NCBI GenBank assembly: GCA_016256075.1
Contig: SDVU01000724.1
Location: 1-11,130 of the forward strand
Source: Dictyocoela muelleri
Taxonomy: Eukaryota > Microsporidia
DNA length: 11,130 bases
Reading direction: 5' to 3'
Positions 1 through 7,735 of this stretch are shown in pieces. Under the pieces are notes generated by a model that saw only the letters and a list, made by a program, of their open reading frames with translations, made no database searches and was not told where the DNA came from. How positions within the stretch are numbered: position 1 is the first letter of the stretch; the number at the start of each line of letters is the position of its first letter. Position numbers and translations under genes: made by a program.

Positions 1-15
1 AAAAAAAAAAAAAAA

Positions 16-187
16 GGGTAAAAAAAAAAAAAAAAAGGGAGGAAAAAAAAAAAAAAAAGGGTATATTGAAAAGAAAAAAGGGGTCTATTGGAATGAAAAA
101 AGGGGTCTATTGAAATGAAAAAAGGGGTCTATTGAAATGAAAAAGGGGTCTATTGAAATGAAAAAAGGGGTCTATTGAAATGAAAAA
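16..187. repeat. 21-22 bp minisatellite, eight units, first units eroded to poly-A
   Basis: The best units read GGGGTCTATTGAAATG followed by five or six A. Six clear units begin at 59, 80, 102, 124, 145 and 167. The G-triplets inside the preceding poly-A tract fall at 16 and 37, which is the same 21-22 bp step, so the poly-A part belongs to the array as degenerate units. Units from 102 on are nearly identical apart from A-run length, which suggests recent homogenisation. The array ends abruptly at 187 in unique sequence. It begins at the window edge, so its full length is unknown. I see no coding or telomeric character. Confidence 0.9.
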
Positions 188-1144
188 CCCTGTATTTAAT
201 ATACTATGAGGCAATAAAGGATTTAGAGTAATTTTTTTATTTTAATTTGATTAATTATATATTTTATTATAAAAACAATGTTTGTAGCGATTCTCCTATA
301 AATATGGATTTATTTTTCTTCTTTTAAACTTTTTTTAAAATATCGTCAGTCATATTTTTTATGCATTTCGAATGCTTTATTTGTTCATATACGATAATGT
401 TTGATTAATGCTATTTCGCAATATAAAACTGCCTCATCAGCATTGAATATATCTTTTAAATGAAGTTAATCTAGTTTTTTCTAAATAAGTTTAAATTATC
501 GCAAAAGCGTCAGTGTTTACATATCAGTATTCAACTAAAAGCTTTCTAGGCTTACTATATTTTTTTTTCTATTATTTTTGCTTTTAGTAAATACTGATAA
601 ATTTGTAAATATACGTTCTTCTGAAAGTTTAACGTTCATTTCTTGCAGGGAATCTTATGAGATAATAATATTATGGCATGTATGTTTTATAAAATATTGA
701 AGTGTTTTTTATATCAAATTAAAATGTTTTTCAAGCTGTATATATCCTCATAAAGGATTGCATATTTTCACGTATTATTGAATAAAAATGATAATTTTTC
801 ATCTTTTTAATATATATTCACACTAATGATATTCATTTTTTTAGACTGACAGTTGAGTTCGTCAGAAAAATTGAAAATTTTCGACCTTTGCTTTTCATTT
901 ATTTTATTTTTTTTATAGTTCATAATATAAGCATATAGAAGATATTTTAAAAAAAATGTAAATTTTTTTTTTCGGTTTTCATGTATAGAACAAGAAAGTT
1001 TTTACAGGTTTAATCAAAATCAGACATGTTTTGTAATAGATATTGCGAAATAAAGAGTCTACTCCTCATAATAAACAACTTCCATATAAAAGATGTTCAT
1101 ATTAAGGAGATTTATATTATTCATATAAATCCTCTGTCAATGCA
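188..1144. other. AT-rich spacer without a gene
   Basis: About 950 bases of AT-rich sequence with stops in all six frames at the density expected from composition. No RNA gene or transposase motif is seen. The only structure is a fold-back at 522-599 and a weak 8-bp hairpin at 1109-1131. The spacer ends at the direct repeat flanking the pogo-like element. Confidence 0.7.
522..599. repeat. Fold-back hairpin with 20-21 bp arms
   Basis: The left arm at 522-542 (TATCAGTATT then CAACTAAAAGC) and the right arm at 580-599 (GCTTTTAGTAAATACTGATA) are reverse complements except for one inserted base and one mismatch. They enclose a 37-base T-rich loop. The arms carry several G/C pairs, which makes chance less likely than for the pure AT palindromes elsewhere. 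It could be a solo fold-back MITE, the footprint of an excised element, or a transcribed hairpin. No evidence here separates these. Confidence 0.65.
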
Positions 1145-1152
1145 TAACATTT

Positions 1153-1218
1153 GGATCAAGTAAAATATCTCCCATCTATTTTAGTCGTGTAAAATATCTA
1201 CAACTGGGGGTGATATTA
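1153..1218 (+). repeat. Left terminal inverted repeat of the pogo-like element
   Basis: The outer 21 bases pair with 2285-2305. The arm holds a second copy of its own core: GTAAAATATCT at 1160-1170 and again at 1189-1199. It then reaches CTGGGGGTGATATT, whose partner is the G/C block at 2275-2287. The right arm lacks the roughly 28 bases between the two cores. Either the left arm gained a partial duplication or the right arm lost one. Confidence 0.7.
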
Positions 1219-1312
1219 AAATAAAAAAATTAAAAATAAAAAAATAAAAAAATAAAAAATAAAAAATAAAAAATGAAAAATAAAAGAAAAAAATAAAAAA
1301 TAAAAAATAAAC
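1214..1312. repeat. A-rich microsatellite (A5-7 T)n
   Basis: About 100 bases of A runs broken by single T, with a few G. It sits just inside the left arm of the pogo-like element, downstream of the transposase remnant. The long open frame on the opposite strand (1181-1387) is only Phe/Tyr/Leu from this tract and is not a gene. Confidence 0.85.
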
Positions 1313-1544
1313 TTTGTCCTTCTTTAACAAAATTGACTGTCTTAGGGTATTTTTATACCCGCAATCACGATTCTGTTCTTTCCACATAAATTCATTTAAA
1401 TAAAGCCGAGTTTTTTTTTAATTTTTTCATAGATTTTAGTTTACACTTTGTGACATTCCACAATGACTCAATGTGTTGTGTATGTACATAATTGACTGGA
1501 TTAACAAAATTTTACTTATAGTTGACTGTTTCGTGCAAAAAGTC

Positions 1545-1966
1545 AAGTCTTGTAGATATCTACCTGTGCCCTAAACACAAATCCGAATGAATTAAAGAAC
1601 GTCTTCGGCATAACCGCCTATGATTGGTTACGAGTTTCGGTTAATCTATCCTTAACAACTTCAATATGAAAAATTAAATAGGATGAGCTGTTTTATGAAT
1701 TCAAAAAACCATACTTGCTATTTTGGGTTTCTTACGCGATGACATTTAACTTTATAGACGAATGGAGACTCGTAGATTTTAATTATAATAACTACGACTC
1801 CAAGTTTTATTGGTTCATGACATGATATTCTGTTACTTTTGTTCGGCAAAAGTAATATATTTGTATTATTGATGGTTTTAAAATTGAGTAATCTGAAGTG
1901 ACTTGAACAATGTTTTTTGAGTAAGACCAGCAATACATAATAAGAGATATTTGTGACAGTGGTTGT
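1545..1966 (-). pseudogene. Pogo/Tigger-like transposase, C-terminal half, broken
   Basis: The minus-strand frame from 1966 to 1718 reads VLLVLLKKHCSSHF, then FKTINNTNILLLPNKSNR, then HEPIKLGVVVIIIKIYE. This follows the DDE_1 pattern of pogo/Tigger transposases: hydrophobic strand, D-N-x-x-x-H, a linker, N-I-x-x-x-L-P-P-N-x-T, then Q-P-x-D-x-G-V and K-x-x-Y. The catalytic DN is now KK, so the copy is dead. After a stop and a frame change, 1665-1545 gives KDRLTETRNQS, a stop, then AVMPKTFFNSFGFVF, like the family C-terminal W..V...TI.NCF motif. The segment between is unclear. No complete frame survives, and the first-Asp region was not identified. The family call rests on residue order rather than a database match. 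Confidence 0.6.
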
Positions 1967-2040
1967 CTAAATTATAAAAAAACAGTGTCATGCCTAACAG
2001 ATAATAATTTTTTTTAACTCTACAGATATTATGTTAGGAT

Positions 2041-2220
2041 TCGTTCTAAAACCATCCGTGTGATCTCTACAGATTTTATTATTTTTACCTCTGATCCACA
2101 ATAAAGCCATTTTTGTTCAGAATCAGTAAACCTATATTTCTAAATCTGTTTAAAATATCTTCTTCTAGATCCATTTAACAACTTTAGAACAAATTTCTTA
2201 TAAACCGTTTTTTCCATCAT
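2041..2220 (-). pseudogene. Possible N-terminal part of the pogo-like transposase
   Basis: The minus strand from 2220 starts MMEKTVYKKF, then KLLNGSRRRYFKQI, a stop, and continues KYRFTDSEQKW and KIIKSVEITRMVLERNP in the same frame. One stop in about 60 codons is low for this composition. The Lys/Arg-rich stretch before a Trp is compatible with the DNA-binding N-terminus expected upstream of the DDE part. I cannot align it confidently to a CENP-B or pogo helix-turn-helix. It lies inside the inverted repeats on the same strand as the DDE fragment, which is the main argument for it. Confidence 0.3.
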
Positions 2221-2266
2221 GAGTATGTATTTTTTTTTAAAAATATCTTCCACTATCTGTGATTGG

Positions 2267-2305
2267 GTAAAATACACCCCCAGGGGGAGATATTTTACTT
2301 GATAC
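2267..2305 (-). repeat. Right terminal inverted repeat of the pogo-like element, itself a hairpin
   Basis: The last 21 bases (2285-2305) pair with the left end. The inner part is a near-perfect palindrome: GTAAAATACACCCCC (2267-2281), one A, then GGGGGAGATATTTTAC (2283-2298), with one mismatch and one indel. The C5-A-G5 centre is conspicuous in a region with almost no G/C runs. Confidence 0.7.
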
Positions 2306-2313
2306 TAACATTT

Positions 2314-3599
2314 ATAAGTGTAAATAGTTCGTTCAAAATATTTGAACAATTATAGGTGTTTAATTTTTCTTATAAATTCTATAAAAAAATTCACTCATAT
2401 GACCGTTTTACTTAATTTTTGTAGGTTTTTTATAGATCTCTACTCGCATTCTCTTGTTAAAAGTGAGACTTATATCAAGACCGTATAAATAAAACAGCAT
2501 AATACTCGGAAAAATGTTAAATTCGTCTTTTTCGCATTGTTGCAATTGATATTTTTATTTTTTACTTTAGGTTTTATTCCGAAATTAGATATTCGCGTAC
2601 TAATAAATTAATTTGAGTCTCAGAATTCGTTATTCTATAGATTAAATAATATCGTTTTACATAATATATAAAAAATTTCTAAAAACTAAATTATATATTT
2701 TCTAAACTCGTATAAAAAATTTAAAGAGTACAATAAATGTATTTCATTACGTAAATATTATCTTTTAACATGTAAATCAGAATTAATAAGGACTTTTAAA
2801 GTGAATTTTGTATCTAATAAAACCATTTATATAAAAGAAATATATATACATACTAATCATGTTTTGAAAATATATAATTTTCGAATAACAAAAACCGAAT
2901 CTTATTGAACATAGGGTAAATAATGTTTATTGTTTTTCTTTATAAAATTTTGCAGTGTTTCGAATAAAATAGAGCCTATTTCGTGGTTTCATTTGAATAT
3001 TTATTAATAGGTCTATAAAATATTTTTTTTGTTTTTTTATTAGTGAAAAGGCCTAGTATAAGATTTTACTTACTTTTGTAATTGATATTATTATATTTAG
3101 GATCTTTTGTGTTTCTGAACACTTTTTTTGAAATCTCAACAATATTTCAAATATTTTTTTTTAAAATTCTGGATTTAAGTTTTTTATGCTTTCCCAATAG
3201 ATGTATCTATTGTGATTTTGCTAAAATGTAAATATGCTTATTATTTTTGTTTAGAAACTTTTTTAATGATAACCCTTGTTCTATTTATAATTTAAATTTC
3301 TTAATTGCTTCAAATATTTGTTTTACTTGTTTTATTCGTATTCTCGTCCCGTCACCTCTATAAATAAAACTATATTAAGTTTATTAAGCAGTATATTTTT
3401 AAATTAGAAATCGTATATAAAAATAAATAACATTCTGGTTATTTAAAATGTGAAATTTACTATATATTTATTGTAATTATCTTTATGATATTCTAGATAA
3501 GCTCAAGGTAACTACAGATAAAGGTAATTATATCCGAGTTTTAACTTTTTATTGCGTAATTTCTGTAATTTAGATGTTAAATTTTTGATCTATTCTATT
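2314..3599. other. T-rich spacer without a recognisable gene
   Basis: About 1.3 kb of very AT-rich sequence. Frames are short, no conserved motif was recognised, and I found no tRNA, rRNA or transposon end. The plus strand is T-rich from about 2900 onward, in contrast to the A-rich plus strand inside MULE-1. Confidence 0.65.
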
Positions 3600-4230
3600 A
3601 TAAACTTTTTATATTGATTTAGTGTTTATCATTCATTTTAAGATTATTTCTCAATTGTAGTGAAGTTTTTTTTTATTGAAATATAATTTCGTTTATTGTA
3701 TATTGGCTTTTATTGTTTTATTTTAAATATTCCTTTATTTCTCTTGACAAACCTAGATTTTTTTCAGGAATTTGTTGTTTATTACAGGATTTTAATACAC
3801 TGACTGTATATGTTACACAATTTCGATGTTTCATATATTTTAATGATAGCATCGTTTTTTTATTACCTAATAAGTTTAAAATATCCTTCGTAAAATTATT
3901 CATTATCGTTATTTGTCTAAATTTTCACATGTAAATACATAAAGGAGACATATATATTGATTTAGAATTTGTTACTAATTTTAGAATTTTAAAGTTAACC
4001 TCTAATTCATAACTTCATTTATGTAAACAATTTTTCGAACTTGTTTTTTAATAACACTCTTGCCAAATGATTGATTTTTCAAAATCACGATCAGTTACGT
4101 AAATATAGTTTATCTAGACATTATTATGAAATAGTACCTTTTTTTATTCTCGTCTACCTGCTTTGATACTTGTAGGCAGTACACAATTAAAAATTTTTAA
4201 TATTTTAGAACCTTTTCTCTTGAAATCTAT
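3600..4230 (-). pseudogene. Very degraded minus-strand reading frame, possibly MULE-like
   Basis: One minus-strand frame runs from about 4230 to 3600 with roughly nine stops in about 210 codons, near half the density expected at this AT content. It includes IYVTDRDFEKSIIWQE followed about twenty residues later by KNCLHK, then a stop-free 61-codon part (3903-3718) with LLGNKKTMLSLKYMKHRNCV. VTDRDF followed by a Cys/His pair is how the second catalytic Asp and C-x-x-H region of MuDR/FAR1-type MULEs look. Here only one residue separates Cys and His, and neither a DGTF-like nor a terminal E motif was found. It could equally be an old host-gene remnant or chance. The overlapping plus-strand frame at 3713-3934 is Phe/Ile-rich and shows no motif. 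Confidence 0.2.
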
Positions 4231-4570
4231 ATTTACTTATTTTATTTTGTATTTTTACGTCTATTATTTTTGTATGTAATATGATATTTCTTAAATTTTA
4301 ATTTTATTCATTCATTACTTCTACCTAAAAGTATATCTAAAACTGAGTATATTTAGTCTCAAATCTATTTTAGCAATTTATTTGTTGTGAACTTTTCAAA
4401 AGCTTCACTTTGAGGAATTCAAATAATACAAAATCGAAATTCTTGTTTTATTTTGATATATCTCTATAAAGCGTATCTTTTATAATTATTTTTATCTTGT
4501 TAACTATTCTCATTTAGATCATTTCGTGTCTTATTACATTTATCTTCCTTCACAAATTAAAAATGAAACT
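4231..4570. other. T-rich spacer up to the left end of MULE-1
   Basis: No gene, RNA or clear repeat, apart from a 13-mer (ATCATTTCGTGTC, 4518-4530) that recurs beyond the right end of MULE-1 at 6222-6234. Confidence 0.6.
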
Positions 4571-4656
4571 TTCGGCTAACTCGCCTATATCCGAGTTGAA
4601 CCTAAACTCTCCAAAATTTAAACCGGTTCAACCTGCCAAAATATCGAAATAAAAAA
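4571..4656 (+). repeat. Left terminal inverted repeat of MULE-1
   Basis: Pairs with 6105-6188. The best blocks are 4578-4589, 4594-4609 and 4635-4653. The arm also contains its own short inverted repeat, AACTCG (4578-4583) with CGAGTT (4592-4597), which is the decayed counterpart of the perfect hairpin in the right arm. Confidence 0.75.
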
Positions 4657-4974
4657 TTATTATAAAAGTCTTTTTAAATGGATTTTTTCTTTGTATAAGA
4701 CAAACAAACAAGAAAATGCTTTTATCTAAAAATTTAGAATATAACATAGAAAAAGAGTAATATAAAATTGAAACGTATAGGTTTAATATAGAATCTTGTA
4801 GATTACGATTGATTTTAGAAAAAGAAAGACCACTGTTTTTATATAAGAACATTATAACTAGGCAGATATCAGAAAGGCAAATAAATTAATTGAAAATTAA
4901 AAATGCAGCTAAAATCAATAAATATCAAACACATGAATAGTTACAGTAGTAGCATTAAAAATTTATGACGAGTA

Positions 4975-6078
4975 AATAAGTTATATCAACAGAAAATATC
5001 ACAGCGAAAAATATTGGAGTGCGCGGAAAAATACTAATATTTAAAGAAAAAAAAGCAAAATTGTATATTCGAAAAGTTTTACAATATGATTAAAGGAAAA
5101 AAAAGAAACCGGAATATATGATATCGACAGAAAAATTATTTTTTTTCTATAAAGTTTATGAATGAAGTAAGTAGAAAAGCAGAATTTTTTTTTAATTAAA
5201 CACAATTAAAATTTTTCCCTTAACGTTTATGAATGAAGTAAGTAGAAAAGCAAAATTTTTTTGATTAAAGACAATTAAATCCGCTCCAACAAAGCTCACT
5301 CAATTACATATATTAACGCTTTTTTATTTAGAAAAACATTTCCTGTAGCATTTATATTGTGTTGTTAAAAAAAACGTATTTGAAAATATTAAAAGCATTG
5401 TGGCAAGAAACAAATTTTGAACCAGAAATTGTAATTACTGATTTTGCAAAAGCCTTTCTAATTCAATCAAATTTTTTTTCCTAAAGTTCAAGTTTTTGGG
5501 TGTCTTTTTCATTTTATCAATCTTGTGGGTAGAAAATTTATGATTTAATATTACAAAAAATTATTATAATGATTTAAATTCAAACAATATATCGGAAACT
5601 ATAAAAATTTGGCATTTTTAAAATAAAATGATGTAAAAAATAACTTTTCAATATTGGAAAATGAGAGTAAATTGTTTGTTTCCGTTAGTAATATCAATGA
5701 ACTTTATAATTATTTTAAAAGAATGTATATAGGATCATTTTATGATCAAGAAAATTGAATTTATCGAATTTTATATTGGAATGTTAAATATATAATTTTA
5801 AATAATATTCCTAGAAAAACAAATGTCTGTGAAGGCTTTTATGAGATTTTAAACATGTTGATGAATTATGCACAGCAAAATATTGCGAAATTATAAAAAA
5901 ATTACAACAAGTAGAAGAAATGATGAAAATAAATTATATTCAGATTAGTCAAGGTAAAATAATTGAAATAAACATAAATAAAGCTGGATATGAATTTAGT
6001 TAAAAAACTTTAATTATAAACTATGGAAATTACAAACTTGTTAATTTTATGAAAGGTTTAAGTAATAATATAAATTAA
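4975..6078 (+). pseudogene. MULE-1 transposase, degraded
   Basis: Transposase for cut-and-paste movement, RNase H-like DDE fold, inactive here. Visible parts in order: SEKYWSARKN near 5000-5030 and KAKLYIRKV near 5055-5080, resembling a FLYWCH-type finger; KTIKSAPTKLTQLHIL (5268-5315), the D-G-T-F/QL.ih region with the Asp lost; TFPVAFIL (5337-5360); LKALWQETNFEPEIVITDF (second Asp codon at 5440) and AKAF; after a +1 shift near 5477, FPKVQVFGCLFHFINLVGRK with the C-x-x-H pair (5501-5512); NYFKRMYIGSFYDQEN; WNVKYIILNNIPRKTN and CEGFY (conserved Glu at 5831). After a further shift near 5890, QVEEMMKINYIQISQGKI and the end at 6078. At least three frame changes and about nine in-frame stops. The start is not identifiable. 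Confidence 0.75.
5154..5279 (+). repeat. 71-bp tandem duplication inside MULE-1
   Basis: GTTTATGAATGAAGTAAGTA starts at 5154 and again at 5225. Both copies run on through GAAAAGCA, a T run and a C/G-ACAATTAAA end (5210 and 5279), with few differences. It lies just before the DGTF-like region of the transposase and probably disrupts it. The low divergence suggests a duplication younger than the element. Confidence 0.85.
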
Positions 6079-6104
6079 AAATTACAATAAAATTAGATAC
6101 TGAT

Positions 6105-6189
6105 TAATTTATTTCTATATTTTGGTAAGTTGAACGTTTTTATTTTTTTTGAGTTTAGGTTCAACTCCTATAGGCGAGTTGAACCTAAA
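6105..6189 (-). repeat. Right terminal inverted repeat of MULE-1 with perfect terminal hairpin
   Basis: Reverse complement of the left arm with scattered mismatches and indels. Its outermost part is a perfect 14-bp stem: TTTAGGTTCAACTC (6154-6167) and GAGTTGAACCTAAA (6176-6189) around an 8-base loop CTATAGGC. The GGTTCAA string recalls a tRNA T-arm, but no tRNA surrounds it. Confidence 0.8.
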
Positions 6190-6935
6190 TGCTTTTTATC
6201 TTTTTGACATTTCTTTATGATATCATTTCGTGTCGTCTCTCACTTTATTTTCTAATTCCAATAGAAATAATTGCATTTGTATATATTTGTTTTTTCTAAA
6301 GTGTATCTATATATAATATCTTTAAACACCCGACTCCATTTTCATCATACTAATTGGATTTAAAATTCATAGATTTTGACAGTGAAATTATAAATTTAAA
6401 AAAAAGCTTTAAATCTCAAAAAAATCTAATTCCCGCTGAATGATAACCTTATACTATCGTTTATCATTAAATATTTTATTTTAATTTATATCTATTTTTA
6501 TTATTTATTATCCTCATTGCATTCATTTATACTATCAATTTTAATTATTATCCTTATTTTTATTACGGTTTATATTTTCACTATCGATTTATCATTAAAT
6601 ATTTTCAAAATATATTTTAATGAAATATACTAATTGATTTTAATTTTTTTGTAACATTCTTTCAACTTGATCAATTCAATTATGGATTTCTTTTATGGCT
6701 TATTGAAATATTTATTGATAATTTTCTTTTAAACAAAATTTAGTTAATATTTGCTAAAAGATTATTTCTGCATTAATTATCATTTTTAGTAATATTTACA
6801 GTTTTTTTGGTTTTTTTTTAGAAAGTTTTTAATTTAGAGAAATTGAAAAATATATATTTTTTATTTAACATTGTTCTTATATATTAAAAAGTAAAATTAT
6901 ATATTAACAAGAATTATAATCTATTAATAAGCATT
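6190..6935. other. AT-rich spacer
   Basis: No gene or RNA is seen. It contains the second copy of the 13-mer ATCATTTCGTGTC (6222-6234) and two copies of a 25-mer (6453-6478 and 6580-6605). The rest is T-rich with TTAT/ATTA runs. Confidence 0.65.
6453..6605. repeat. Direct repeat of about 25 bp, 127 bp apart
   Basis: ACTATCG then TTTATCATTAAATATTTT at 6453-6478 recurs at 6580-6605 with one extra A. The intervening sequence contains related TTATCCT/TATTTTTATTA pieces, so this may be a decayed two-unit tandem repeat. Confidence 0.6.
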
Positions 6936-6937
6936 TT

Positions 6938-6990
6938 CGCGCGCAGCAAGCGCACGAGCCAGAATGCGACAAGATGAAGTCATGCTGTCG
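6938..6990 (+). repeat. GC island, copy 1
   Basis: CGCGCGCAGCAAGCGCACGA continuing to CATGCTGTCG, in sequence that is otherwise nearly G/C-free. It shares the pattern AGCG-C/T-ACG, a middle of about 25-30 bases, then C-C/A-C/T-GCTG with the other two islands. Confidence 0.7.
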
Positions 6991-7019
6991 TCATTTATAT
7001 CTTTATTTATTTATTTTTT

Positions 7020-7310
7020 TATTTTAAATATGAATATAAAATATTTATTGCAATAAGGAATTATTATTATTATTTTTTTAATATTATATTTTTAATATAC
7101 ATTTTTTTATATCGAATTTTTAATATTAAATTTTTAATATAGAATTTTTATTTTTAATATATTATTTTTAATATTATATTTTAATATTGATTTTTTTATA
7201 TTTAATTTTCAATTATTAAATTTTATATTTAATTTTATATTTTTTATTTAATTTTCAATTTTTATTTTTAATATAATATTTTAGATATTATATTGGTATT
7301 TAATTTTAAT
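7020..7310. repeat. AT-only low-complexity tract, TTTTTAATATT-type
   Basis: Imperfect reiterations of TTTTTAATATTA, TTTTTATTT and TTTAATTTT. No open frame. It forms the interior of GC-island copy 1, and a similar tract follows copy 2 at 10740-10975. Confidence 0.8.
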
Positions 7311-7678
7311 TTTTATAAAAGAAAATTTTAACTTTTTAACACACTACCTTTGTTTTAACCAATTTACAATAGTTGCCCTTAAATAAAATTGAAAATACAT
7401 AAATTAAAATTTTATTATTACTAATACTTATTTTTAAATTTTTAAAAATTTTGTATTATTGTTTTTATAATTTTATTAAAATTTTTTAGAACATTTTTAG
7501 TAAATAGACTGCATTCGTAAATTGTTTACAATTTTTAAATTAAAGATAAATTAAATAATTATTTTATGAATGCTTTCATAGTGGTCAATATAATAGACAA
7601 TCTGTCTACTATTATGTTTCGATTTCCTTTGAATGCAAATTAATAAATGAATTTTTAAAAAAAAATCAAAAAAGAACT

Positions 7679-7735
7679 CAGCGGGTTTTGATACATTGGC
7701 ATGCTAGTCGCGTCGTGCGCTACTCGCTCAACAAG
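7679..7735 (-). repeat. GC island, copy 3, inverted
   Basis: Read on the minus strand it gives GAGCGAGTAGCGCACGACGC, then ACTAGCATG and finally CCCGCTG, aligning with the island at 10663-10720 at nearly the same internal spacing (43 and 44 bases between signature strings). Confidence 0.65.

Larger units (their letters stand above)
1145..2313 (-). mobile_element. Pogo/Tigger-like DNA transposon remnant with TIRs and 8-bp flanking repeats
   Basis: Inverted arms start at 1153 (GGATCAAGTAAAATATCTCC) and end at 2305, where the reverse complement reads GTATCAAGTAAAATATCTCC. They differ at one of the first 21 bases. TAACATTT lies immediately outside on both sides (1145-1152 and 2306-2313) as a perfect 8-bp direct repeat. 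The 1.15 kb interior holds a broken transposase on the minus strand whose DDE part resembles the pogo/Tigger/jerky group. Pogo elements normally duplicate only TA, so the 8-bp repeat is unexpected. Either the target duplication is real and the family call needs care, or it is a coincidence on top of TA flanks. At 1.15 kb it is short for an autonomous pogo-type element, so internal loss is likely. Confidence 0.65.
4571..6188 (+). mobile_element. MULE-1: Mutator-like DNA transposon with about 80-bp TIRs
   Basis: Two inverted ends about 1.6 kb apart enclose a decayed Mutator-like transposase. Left 4578-4609 carries AACTCGCCTATA and GAGTTGAACCTAAACTC. The right end 6151-6180 gives both blocks in reverse complement. 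Similarity continues inward through GTTCAAC and CCAAAATAT to about 4656 and 6105, and outward to about 4571 and 6188 with more mismatches. Length and gene order (N-terminal finger, catalytic part, C-terminal part ending 23 bp before the right TIR) fit a compact single-gene MULE. No 8-10 bp target duplication can be recognised, so the exact termini are uncertain. Divergent TIRs and multiple stops indicate an old insertion. Confidence 0.8.
6936..7735. mobile_element. Candidate non-autonomous element bounded by inverted GC-rich islands
   Basis: A GC-rich block at 6938-6990 (AGCGCACG at 6949, CATGCTG at 6981) is matched in reverse orientation by 7679-7735 (CAGCGGG at 7679, CGTGCGCT at 7714). Spacing between the two signature strings is 39 and 43 bases. 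The interior is almost pure A/T with TTTTTAATATT-type repeats. A second forward copy follows at 10663, and its interior also shares a block: TTTACAATAGTT at 7364 and TTTTACAATAGTTT near 11001. Inverted ends, repeated copies and no coding capacity suggest a dependent DNA transposon or MITE. No target duplication is evident, so the outer limits are approximate. Confidence 0.45.

Noticed and set aside
1181-1387. 68-codon minus-strand open frame
   Set aside because: It is the translation of an A/T microsatellite (Phe, Tyr, Leu only) inside the pogo-like element.
3713-3934. 73-codon plus-strand open frame
   Set aside because: Hydrophobic Phe/Ile composition, without a motif. It overlaps the minus-strand frame that looks more coding-like.
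4628-4852. 74-codon minus-strand open frame
   Set aside because: Lies inside the left end of MULE-1 opposite its coding strand. A-rich plus sequence leaves the minus strand poor in stops, and no motif is seen.
5400-5900. Idea that in-frame stops in the MULE genes reflect a reassigned genetic code
   Set aside because: TAA and TGA both interrupt the frames and frameshifts are also present, so ordinary decay explains them better.
6151-6189. Possible tRNA T-arm (GGTTCAA with a short stem)
   Set aside because: There is no acceptor, D-arm or anticodon arm. The sequence is explained by the MULE-1 terminal repeat and its counterpart at 4578-4609.
7060-7300. Possible CRISPR-like regular repeats
   Set aside because: The units are irregular AT slippage strings without constant repeats, unique spacers or cas genes.
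7595-7615. Inverted repeat TAGACA/TGTCTA
   Set aside because: A 6-bp stem is expected by chance in AT-rich sequence, and there is no supporting structure.
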